Assembly: GCA_013397075.1 (NCBI GenBank)
Contig: VWZS01001909.1
Location: 203,820-267,819, forward strand
Origin: Rhabdornis inornatus
Lineage: Eukaryota; Chordata; Aves; Passeriformes; Rhabdornithidae
DNA: 64,000 bases
Reading direction: 5' to 3'
Shown: piece after piece, positions 23,021 through 31,961 of the stretch
Layout: each line of letters starts with the position of its first letter
Numbering within the stretch: the first letter of the stretch is position 1
Notes under the pieces: model-generated
What the model saw: the letters and a program-made list of their open reading frames with translations, nothing else
Told to the model about the DNA's origin: nothing
Database searches by the model: none
Program-made: the position numbers and the translations under genes

Positions 23021-26000
23021 GTGAGTCCTCCCCAGGGAGCCCGGGAAGGGTTTGGGGCAGAGCTGCTGGCGCTCACACCGGGGTTCTTTTGGGGAAGGGT
23101 TGGCTGCTCCTCACTGCTTTCCATGGGGAGAACCCTCTGCTCCACGTGCCCGCTGGATTTTGTTTCTTAAAACAAGGGTAAAACCCTTAAAACCTCCCAA
23201 GTTTTCCAACATGAGTGCTCAGCCCTTGGAAACGGGCAGGAATGAGGGGATTGAAGCAGGTTCCAGTTCAGCTGGGATTTGCACTCGGAGTTCCTCGGAG
23301 GTAGGAGCCAGTAAAAGATTTTAATTTTATTCGCAATTTTGCCCCTCCAACATAGCAGGAGCCTGGGAGCTCTGGCACAGGAAACCTACGACAACATCCT
23401 TAGCCGGGATGCAGGGATAAGGCAGAGCCCTTTAGGGGTGTGGGTCGGGGTGGATGAAGCAGGACCCCGGGTCCCATCCCAGTGTTTAACCTGTGGGCTG
23501 CTCCGGGATCCAAAGCGGGTGCTTTGGCTGTGAATATTCAGTTCCTTCTGGAGGAGGGCTGGGGGAGCAGCAGGTTGTCCCCGCGCTCGGGTGCGAGGTG
23601 GGAGTTCAGCCTGGCTTTGGGCTTTTTCCGGCTCCGAAGGAGGGAGCTCTGCGGCGTGATGATGCCGGATGATCCCCGGCAGCGCTCCGGGATCAGAAAT
23701 CCTCTGTTTGCCCCTTTTGCGGTGCCGCACGGGGCTCTTGGTGCCGGTTCGGTGCGGGAGTGATGGAGGCTGGTGCAATGCAGCAGGAACCGAGCCCGGC
23801 GCTCCCTCCCCGCTCGCTCCGGCGGCACCCGCGGGGCTCTCTCTGCCTGTTTCCAGCAGCTTTTCCTTTGGTTTTTCCCTACTCCCAGCTTTTCCTGGCA
23901 TCCCCAGGCAGCAGCTGGGCCGAGGGCGATGCAGATGTGCTCCGAGCACATCTGTCAGCGGGACAGAGCCGCAGCTGGCAAAGGCACCCCCGGCACCCCG
24001 GGAGTGACACAGGGAAGCGGGGCTGGGACACGGCACAACTTCATCTCCCGGGAAAGCCAAGTCGGGGCTGTCATTTTTTTTGGCTGGCAGAGCCTCTGCC
24101 TGACCCGTTCGCAGCCCCCCGGGAGGGAGCTGCGGTTTATTCCCCCCTCGGCCCATCCCATCCCATCCTCGGAGCTGGGAGCCGTGGAAGCAGCCGAAGC
24201 TGAAGGCTCATTGCCGGGACTGTGAGCAGCTCATGGATCCCCCTGTCCCCTGCAGTGGCCTCCAGCCCGCCGCGGTGGGAGATCGGGCTCTACGCCGCCG
24301 GAGCCTTGGCGCTGCTGGGAATCGCAGCCATCAACCTGTGGAAACTCTGGCGCTCCGGGAGCTACCCGGCCCCTTCCCCCTTCCCGAATTATGACTACCG
24401 GTACCTGGAGCAGAAGTACGGAGCGGCGTGCCCGGACATCAGGAGCAAGGTAAGGGGGGAAAGGAAGCTGCGTTTGTCTCCTTCCCTTTGCAGCACGCGG
24501 GATGCTGGAGGGGTGGGAATATCTCCTGGATCCCCTCGCGGTGTGGGGAACAGCCACAGGCAGCAACCTGGTGCTGTCCGAGCTTTTGGGAACTGCGGGA
24601 AGCTCCGGGCTCGCTGCCGCGGCAGCTTGAGGCCAGGCAGGGGCCGGGATGCATCCAAGGAGGCGGCGGAGAAGCCCAGCTGTCCGGCTCTGCTCGGAGG
24701 GATGGGATGGATGGATGGATGGATGGGATGGATGGATGGGATGGATGGCAGCGCCTGCTTTCCTTTCCCTGGCAGCGAGGGTTGGTCCCGGGCTCGCAGC
24801 GGGCGCCAGGTCGGAGCTCTTCGTCCCGCAAGAGCAGCCTGAGAGCAGAGGACACCTTGGAGAGCATCCAGGAGCTGGGCAGCCTGGAGCTGATGGGCAG
24901 AGACCTGGGCCTGGCCCACTACGGCCCCCTGAGGAAATCCATCTCGGCCGACTCCCTCAACTCCATCTCGTCCATCGGGAACAACTTCGGGCAGGATTTC
25001 ACGGTGGGGCAGGTGGAGGTGTCCATGGAGTACGACGGGAGGGCGGCCGCCCTGCACGTGACGCTGCTGCAGGGCAAGGACCTGCTGGAGAAGGAGGATG
25101 CGCGCTTCGAGTCCTGCTTCATGCGGATCAGCCTCCTCCCGGCCGAGCAGATCGTCGGCATCTCCCGGGTGAGCCCCTCATTCCCACCCACACCCCCCCA
25201 CGGACCCCTCTGCACATGTGGATGGAGCTGGGGTGTTGGGGGGCAGCGTCTCTTGGCCACATTCCCCAAGGCAGTGGTGGGGTTTGGGAGCAGGGAGCTC
25301 CAGGCATGCCAGGATCAGAAATGGTTGGCACAGGATTTGGGGGATATTGGCTCCCCAGGGCAATAGTGGGGTTTGGGAGCACGGAGTCCAAGGCTGGATG
25401 GGGTTGACGTGGGATTTTGGAGTGGGTCTCTGCTCCCCACAGCAGTGATGGGATTTGGGAGCAGAGAGCTCTGCATTTTGAGGGGTGACCCAGGTGGGTT
25501 TGAACATCAGAAACCTGGCAGAGGCAGGAATGTCTCCCCCTTGGCTGGGATTTGGGCTGACTTTGTCATCTGAGTGTGGCTGGTGGCAAGTTTTCCTGCT
25601 TGACTGTCCCTGTTGTTGAAAGGATGCTGTGGCACGTGGAAGAAGTGGCCTGGAGTGAGATTTGGGTGGCAGTGGCAGTTTTGGGCAGGTGCTGCTGGTG
25701 TCTTGCCATGGCCCCACAGTCCCCCGAGCCCCCAAAATCCTTCTCCTTCCCACAGCAGCCCCAACGCTTTTCCCTCCCCACAAAGGCAGTGGAAAATCCA
25801 TGTGGCAGCACTGACAGCCACAACCAGAGTTGGACCTGGGGCAAAACCTTCCTTTTTAAGTGCCTCAAAAGCTGCTTTTGGAAAGCAGGAGCCTCAGTTT
25901 TCTTCCAGCAGCTCCTCTATTACAGTCAGTTTGATTTAATCAGGATATTCCAGCAAGGAGTGGGAATTTGCATCCCATTGAGGCACCTCTCCGCTGGGGT

Positions 26001-29000
26001 GGAGGTGCTGCTTCATCCACACTAACTGGCTGCTGCCTCCAAAATATTTCCACAGTGCCCTTTTAGACCATTTTCCCATCCAAATCTCTGACTCTTTATT
26101 TATGCTCTGGAGATATTTATTATTTAGTGTCATTATTTATAATTCACCAGCACAATTTAGCTCTTTGGCTGCCCCAAGGCCACAGATAAAGGCCCAGCTG
26201 CTTTTTTTTTCCTCAGTGCTTCTGGAGGGATTTTAAATAGCAGCTCCTGTTTGGTTGTACTTGATCCAGAGCTCCTAAAATACAGCGTAGGCTGCAGACA
26301 GACAGTCTGTAAAATCTGTAGGGCTTTAAAATCTGCTCTTCATGCAGAGGAACCTCAATCCCCCAGGGGCTCTGGGGGTTGGTGGTATCCAGTGGGAGAG
26401 CAGGAATGGCAGGTGCTGCCTTTGTGCCCTTCATCCCAGGGATGGAGCAGGGTTAGGAGCAGACTGAGACAGGAGAGAGTCCTTGGGGAAGATGAACCCT
26501 CTCCTGGGGGGCTTTTGGGGTGACACAGCCCCACAAAGGGGTCCCTTCTCCACCCAGATTTGGGTGGCTTTGGGGAGCTGGTGGATCCACTTTGCTCCAT
26601 GCTATCCAAGGCTTCCATCCCTTGGGACAAACTCCTGATTTGCCTGTGACACCTTGGATGCTGAAACAGGACTGGAGTAGGGGAAAAAATAATCCCTAAA
26701 TCCATGATTTCATAGCATTTCCCTTCAGTCAGTTCTTTGGGATCAGCACCCTCAGGATCAGCCATGGGAGCTGCTGCTGCCTTTGCTCCCAGGGAATGAT
26801 GTGACACAGGGACAACGTCAGCCAAACAGCATCATTCCCACTGGGCACATCCAGGAGTTGGCTCTGCTTGGAGAAGGGCTGGGGGTTACACCTTGTAACC
26901 ATAAATCCTATTCCTGATATAGCCAAGCTGGATGTGCATCCACACTCCCAGTGGCTTGGGATGTGTCTGAGAGCACTGAGCCAACACTGATTCTCTAATT
27001 AAAAGAATTAACAGGCAATGGGGCAGCTCACGGTCCTGATTTTAACCCCAATGGCCGAGCAGTTGCTGCAGTCAGGTCAGGAATAAATCATCCCAGTGGG
27101 ATGGGATGTGCCCTCCCTGCACTCCCAGTGGCTTGGGATATGTCTGAGAGCACTGAGCCAACACTGATTCTCTAATTAAAAGAATTAACAGGCACTGGGG
27201 CAGCTCGCAGCCCCAATTTTCACCCCAATGGCTGAGCAGTTGCTGTGGTCAGGTCGGGAATAAACCATCCCGGTGGGATGGGGCGTGCCCTCCCTGCATC
27301 CTCGCAATTCCCACGAGATGGGGCAGAGCAGGGATGCTGCCCCACGGGTTCTAGGGCTATCCCCCTTTCCCGTGGCAGATCCAGAGGAGCGCCTACTCGG
27401 TGGCGTTTGACGAGCGCTTCTCGGTGCCGCTGGATCCGGCGGCGCTGGAGGAGAACAGCCTGCGCTTCTCCGTCTTCGGCATCGACGAGGACGAGCGCAG
27501 CGTCAGCACCGGCGTGGCCGAGCTCAAACTCTCCGACCTGGATCTGGCCACGCGTCCCTTCAATGCCTGGCTCTACCTGCAGGACACCAACAAGGTGAGA
27601 CAGGAGTGTCCCGTCTCCCAGCTGGGACAGCGGGATGTTGTTGTGTCCTCAGAGTTTTGGCATTCTGGAGAAATATTTAGGGAGTTTTGCTCTTTTCTTG
27701 GGTTGTTGAGGAAAATGGGGAGGAGAAAGGAAACAGCAGTAAAAGATACAGGAAAAAGAAGAGTTCTGTAGGAAATTCAAGTGGGGGTGGTTTAGTGGCA
27801 AAGCAAAGGGTTTCACTTTGAAGACTGAGTGCTCTGTTTTATGCTTGTAAGAGCTGATGAAACACACTCTATTACTCCAGTACTGATTAGTGAACTTATA
27901 TATTAAAAGAGTGAATTTTAAAGAAATTTTCAACTATTTATCATGCTCCCAGCTGATAGCTAAGTGTGCACCTACAACTACTTCAGGCAATATGTTTTAT
28001 AGCAACTTGGGGGGGAGAGCAGAATTTATAACAATTTATATGTAAGACTGGGAAAGAGTGGCCTGAGAGCTGCTCAGCAGAAAGAAACTCGTGGTGCTGG
28101 TGGACAGCAAGGTGTGAACAAAGAGTTGTGTCCCACAGGCTGTGGACACCGTGGGGGAGATCCTGCTCTCCCTGAGTTACCTGCCCACGGCTGAGCGGCT
28201 CACAGTGGTGGTGGTCAAAGCCAAGAACCTCGTGTGGAGCAATGGGAAGGTGACTGCAGGTGAGGGGGGCTCCCTGGTGGGGTTTGTCCTTATTTATCCC
28301 ATTTGCTACGTGGGAGTGGATCCCTGTGAGGACAGAAAGGGTCCCCCTGCTTTCCCCACATCGTGTGACTGATCCCTTGACTGATCCCTCTGAGCAGATC
28401 CCTTTGTCAAGGTGTACCTGCTGCAGGATGGGAGGAAGATCAGCAAGAAGAAGACAGCAGTGAAAAGGGGAGACACCAACCCCGTGTTCAATGAGGCCAT
28501 GATCTTCTCTGTGCCAGCCATCGTGCTCCAGGTCTGGGAGAGCTGGGGATGGACAGCACATCCCAGTGCTCCTCAAGCTCCCCAAACCCATCAGTGGGGA
28601 GCTCCTGGGGGTGTGGGGTTCTCAAGCTGTGGGGGTTGTGGGTGTGGTTTGGGGTGGATGTGTGGGGGCTGTTTTGGGGTATGTGGATGTGTGGGGGCTG
28701 TTTGGAGAGGTGTGGAAATGGCTGCTGGAGGGGAGATGTGTGTGGAGGACTCTTGGGGAGGATATGGATGTATGGGTTGGGATATAGCAGGGTACACAGG
28801 GATGGTTTGGTATGTGGACAGGGGCAAAGATGGATTTGGGGGATATAAGTGTGGGGTATATGAGGGTGGATGTATAGGGATTTTGGGGTGGGTTTGAACG
28901 GGTGGGGCACAGAGGGCTGTGTGTACGTGGGGTAGGGCAGGGTGGGTGGCAATGCACGGATGTGTTGGCACCGTGGGTTCATGTCCCTGTGGAAGGGGAA

Positions 29001-29216
29001 CCTGGGTGGGTCTGTGTGTGGTGACAGCCCCGTGGCCCCCAGGAGCTGTCCCTGCGTGTGACGGTGGCCGAGAGCGGCGAGGACGGGCGCGGTGACAACA
29101 CGGGCCACGTGCTCATCGGGCCAGCGGCCAGCGGGATGGGCACCATGCACTGGAACCAGATGCTGGCCACGCTCCGCAAGCCTGTCTCCATGTGGCACCC
29201 GCTCCGCAGGAATTAG
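22984..29216 (+). CDS. SYT12: synaptotagmin-12 (complete, seven coding exons)
   Basis: SYT12 (Srg1) is a Ca2+-independent synaptotagmin of synaptic and secretory vesicles. Seven exons join in frame (22984-23020, 24256-24449, 24776-25168, 27379-27594, 28139-28259, 28398-28531, 29043-29216) to 422 residues; human is 421. A short N-terminus precedes a membrane segment at about residues 22-41 (IGLYAAGALALLGIAAINLW). A linker with a basic serine motif RKSS (95-98) follows, then C2A (about 155-275) and C2B (about 283-410). The Ca2+-binding aspartates of classical C2A are absent: the usual SDPYVK region reads RFESCFMRI. That agrees with known SYT12 behaviour. The start is the ATG in GCCATGG at 22984, a strong Kozak context matching the human N-terminal length. 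All introns are GT-AG. The gene lies tail-to-tail with IGHMBP2. Confidence 0.97.
24256..24449 (+). CDS. SYT12: SYT12 exon, transmembrane segment
   Basis: The exon encodes VASSPPRWEIGLYAAGALAL, the rest of the membrane span, WKLWRSGSYPAPSPFPNYDY and RYLEQKYG. The block from the membrane span to NYDYRYL is nearly identical to human. Donor AAG|GTAAGG, phase 0. Confidence 0.96.
24701..24750 (+). repeat. GGAT microsatellite
   Basis: GGAT/GGGAT units repeat without long interruption and end about 26 bases before the SYT12 exon at 24776, where the polypyrimidine tract begins. Confidence 0.9.
24776..25168 (+). CDS. SYT12: SYT12 exon, linker and start of C2A
   Basis: A 131-codon exon carries the basic RKSS motif, the conserved LELMGRDL and KSISADSLNSIS blocks and the first half of C2A (GQVEVSMEYD to EQIVGISR). 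The reading frame is also open into the flanking introns, so exon limits were set by splice sites and human alignment. Confidence 0.96.
26944..27297 (+). repeat. tandem duplication, 2 x 177 bp
   Basis: Copy 1 (26944-27120) and copy 2 (27121-27297) are adjacent and nearly identical. Both begin ACTCCCAGTGGCTTGGGA and end CCCTCCCTGC, with scattered substitutions in between. The array ends 81 bases before the SYT12 exon at 27379. The high identity suggests a fairly recent event. Confidence 0.9.
27379..27594 (+). CDS. SYT12: SYT12 exon, second half of C2A
   Basis: Seventy-two codons: IQRSAYSVAFDERFSVPLDP, RFSVFGIDEDERSVSTGV, and WLYLQDTNK. The second Ca2+-loop position reads GIDEDERS, lacking the usual Asp spacing of Ca2+-binding synaptotagmins. 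Donor AAG|GTGAGA. Confidence 0.96.
28139..28259 (+). CDS. SYT12: SYT12 exon, start of C2B
   Basis: The exon encodes AVDTVGEILLSLSYLPTAER, then LTVVVVKAKNLVWSNGKVTA, ending one base into an Asp codon. GEILLSLSYLPTAERLTVVV is the canonical C2B opening. Confidence 0.96.
28398..28531 (+). CDS. SYT12: SYT12 exon, central C2B
   Basis: The exon encodes DPFVKVYLLQDGRKISKKKT and AVKRGDTNPVFNEAMIFSVP. It contains the polybasic KKKTAVKR strand that in synaptotagmin C2B domains binds acidic lipids and adaptors. The donor CAG|GTCTGG is weaker than the others. Confidence 0.95.
28600..28960 (+). repeat. G-rich imperfect repeat in last SYT12 intron
   Basis: The + strand is strongly G/T-biased with repeated GTGGATGTGTGGGGGCTGTTT-like units; one pair recurs at a 29-base period at 28656 and 28685. 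Many runs of three to five G make quadruplex structures possible. Confidence 0.6.
29043..29216 (+). CDS. SYT12: SYT12 terminal coding exon
   Basis: The exon encodes ELSLRVTVAESGEDGRGDNT and continues to the conserved HWNQMLATLRKPVSMWHPL, then RRN and TAG at 29214-29216. The WHxL-type end of C2B is typical of synaptotagmins. Confidence 0.96.
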   Translation, partial: ELSLRVTVAESGEDGRGDNTGHVLIGPAASGMGTMHWNQMLATLRKPVSMWHPLRRN

Positions 29217-30390
29217 GCTGGATCCTGGGGACAGCGGGCCCGGAGAAGGGACTTGGTGGCACCCATAAGGCCGAGCTGGCGGCGCTGAGGGGCCCAAAAT
29301 ATCCGGAGCACGGACAGAGCGGCTCCGTGGGCACATTCCGGGTCGCTCCTGCCCAGGAAAGGAGCCCAAAAGGGACCAAAACCAGCGGGAACCTCCCCAA
29401 ACCGCGGCTCCCGAGCGTTCCGCGTGCTCCCAATGGCCTCGGAACCCGTGGAATCCTCAAACGTGGACTCTGAGCAAGGGAGAGGGGAGGATTCCTTTGG
29501 AAAGTGGTTTTTGGGTGGGAATTGTGAGCCTGGTGTGGGTGGTGATCCTGAGGGGATCTTTTGTAGTGACTTTGGTGCGCTGTGCCAGGGTTGGATGTTT
29601 CCTGTGGGAATGGAAAAAGGGAGCAATAACAGCAGGAAACCAATTGTTACAGACGCCTCCTCCTCCCATCTGTTCCCCCCCACACTAAATCCCTGCCCAT
29701 CTCCACTGGCTGCACAGGCAGGGATTGGTTTCCAACCACTTGGGTTTGAGGTCAGATCCACACTAGGAATCATTCAGTAGGATCAGGGGTAGCTTTTCCC
29801 ACCCCAGCCACTTTTCCAGCCCTCACCCTCAGAGTGCTCAGGACAGAACCACAAATTCCTGCTCCTTCACACAACTCCCACAACTGGGGATTGCTTTTTC
29901 CAGCCCCTAATCCTGGACTTGGGCTATGACTTACCCTGTAACTCAATTTTATCCAAGATTTGGCCTTGTGACCCAAGGCAGGTGGGAAAGGTCCCCAATT
30001 TCATAATTTTTAAGCCCAACTCCTGTTTCAGGCGGAAGGGAGAGGAAAAACCTGTGTGGGTCCTGTCTGCTGGTGGGGCTCTGGTCCAAGCCAGGTGTGA
30101 GATTTTTAGGGAGCTAATTCCCACTCTGGTTTGTGGACGGTAATGGAGCCCCCCATGGCACAAGCTGGAGAGCAGAGGATGCACTGGGGCCACATCCCTC
30201 CTTGCCTGGAGCCTTGGCTTTTCCCTGCCAGCAGGATGCTGGTGGGAAGCCAGGCTGGGAAATCTGGGGGTGTCTGGGGCCCTGTGCCATGAAATTGGCA
30301 CCACAGGATGAGCACAGGCTGGGATGTGGCTGCTGGGATGATCTGAGCAGGGAAAAAAGTGTGAATGAGCCATTTATCTGTTTTTCCCTG

Positions 30391-30396
30391 ATTAAA
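30391..30396 (+). terminator. SYT12: candidate SYT12 poly(A) signal ATTAAA
   Basis: ATTAAA lies about 1.2 kb after the SYT12 stop codon on the + strand and is the best available signal in a region without AATAAA. Position is the only support. Confidence 0.25.
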
Positions 30397-31513
30397 AAGT
30401 AACTCCAAGGTGCGTTCTCCCCTGAGCTGGTGGAACTTCTCCCTTCCCGTCTGTCCAGCCTGACCTTCCCTTTGGGACATGGCTGGGATGTCCCTGTTCC
30501 ATCACCCCCCTCTGCTCCAGCTCCTCCTGCCCCTCTCCACTCATTGATGCCCAGATTCCCTTCTCCCACACATGCTCAGGAAAGGATGGAAGGGTTTGAA
30601 GGGTGAGGTTTTCTGAAGGATGAGGAAGTTTTTGTGGGAAGTTGTTCACAGCCAATACTCACAGACTGAGGTTTGGGGGAAATTTTGCTTATTAGCTATC
30701 CCAGCCAAGTATTTGGGAAGAGATGGACACAGAAATCCTTGGTTGTCTGGCAGCTCCTGCCAACTGCTGAGCCTTACTTGGGATGAGGTGAGTGACTTCC
30801 ACAGGTGCTGGAATCTGTGATGTTTAGCCCCAAAATGATAGGAAATGTGTGGGTTAGGCATTTTTATAGTGTTCTTCTCCAGCCATTCCTATTTGGAAAC
30901 ACCTCTGCATCTTTTCCTTCATCAAAAGGGGGACAAAAAGTGCTGCTGGAGCTGTTTTGGGGGTGGGATGGATAGACCCTGTGTGAAGGATTGGGAAAAG
31001 GTCCAGGATGGACATAAGGCTCCCTCCCACCTGAAAAGCTCACATGACTGCACCTGCTGTCACTATTTCCCAGTGGGAATCAGCCTCCAAGGAGCTCTGT
31101 GGGAAGGGCAGGACAGGTCTGGGAAGCATCAGGGAAGGGACAGACAGCAGTGAGGAGGGAGAGAACCTCCCAGTGGCACAGGAAGGCTCTCCCAGAGAAA
31201 TGGTTCCATGTGCCAGCATGGTTTGGGCTCGAGGCTTCCCCATCCCTATTCCCATCCTCAGGCACACCTGGAGCAGGGCTGAGATCCCTCCTGAACCCCT
31301 GGCCCAGGTGGGGAGGGAATGGCTGCAGTGTGGACAGGCTGGGTCCCAAGTGGTGCTGGAGGACTGCTGGGCTGGGACACATCCATTTCCCCTGTCATCC
31401 TCCCTAAAGCACAGGGTCACCCAGGGTTTTTGGTGCCTCCCATGTTCCTGCTCCCAGGCATCCATCATTTGCTGCAGGGACCGATGTGACAGTGACAATG
31501 ACAGCTTTGGGTG

Positions 31514-31519
31514 TTTAAT
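31514..31519 (-). terminator. IGHMBP2: candidate IGHMBP2 poly(A) signal ATTAAA
   Basis: Read on the - strand this is ATTAAA, about 245 bases after the IGHMBP2 stop codon, a plausible 3' UTR length. No AATAAA lies closer. Confidence 0.3.
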
Positions 31520-31763
31520 GCCCATTTCACCAGCGTGCTCTGGCCCCTGAGTGCATCCATCACTGTGTCCACAGGGATAACCAGGACAATACAGCAGCTC
31601 TCCCTCCCCTGCCTCAGCCCTACAGCTCAGGAAGGCTCCAAGCTCCAGGTTTTCCCCCCAAAATGGAGCCCCCTATTCCACCCAGGCCCAGCACTGCAGC
31701 TTTGCCCTGGGTGAGGGGGGCTGAGCTGCAGCTTTGAGGTTAAAAAAGCAGGATTCAGATCCC

Positions 31764-31961
31764 TCATTTCTCCTTGTCTTTCTTTTTGCCCTTCCTCTGG
31801 TTTGTCAGCTCACTGAGCTTCTTGTCCAGGCGCCGCTGGAGGTGGGCTCGCTTGCTGGGATCCAGGGATTTGTCCTTGGAGCCACTCCCGGGGTACAGGA
31901 TCCCTTCCCGGCTGATCCGCTGCCGTGCGTGGGCCTTGGCCTTCTCCCCACAGCCATGCAC
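31764..31961 (-). CDS. IGHMBP2: IGHMBP2 exon 15 (terminal)
   Basis: The exon encodes VHGCGEKAKAHARQRISREG, the GSGSKDKSLDPSKRAHLQRR block, KKLSELTNQR and a Lys-rich end, then TGA at 31766-31764. HGC completes the AN1 finger. Confidence 0.97.
   Translation of the reverse strand: MHGCGEKAKAHARQRISREGILYPGSGSKDKSLDPSKRAHLQRRLDKKLSELTNQRKGKKKDKEK

Larger units (their letters stand above)
20403..29042 (+). other. SYT12: SYT12 introns: content
   Basis: The non-coding parts (20403-22955, 23021-24255, 24450-24775, 25169-27378, 27595-28138, 28260-28397, 28532-29042) include a GGAT microsatellite at 24701-24750, a 2 x 177-bp tandem duplication at 26944-27297 and a G-rich repeat around 28600-28960. 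Intron DNA at about 23560-24255 is CpG-rich. I saw no CR1 fragment and no other gene. Confidence 0.65.
29217..31763. other. tail-to-tail intergenic region SYT12/IGHMBP2
   Basis: The two stop codons face each other across 2.5 kb. The left part must contain the SYT12 3' UTR and the right part the IGHMBP2 3' UTR. No AATAAA is present on + in the left part; ATTAAA occurs at 30391-30396 (+) and at 31514-31519 on the - strand. No gene or recognisable repeat was found inside. Confidence 0.6.

Noticed and set aside
23386..24156. 256-codon - strand open frame upstream of SYT12 exon 2
   Set aside because: It lies in CpG-rich intron DNA where stop codons are scarce; composition is Gly/Ala/Pro-biased and no domain or splice partner is seen.
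24428..25366. 312-codon + strand open frame
   Set aside because: The central part is the genuine SYT12 exon 24776-25168, but the frame runs on into both introns; splice sites and the human alignment define the true limits.
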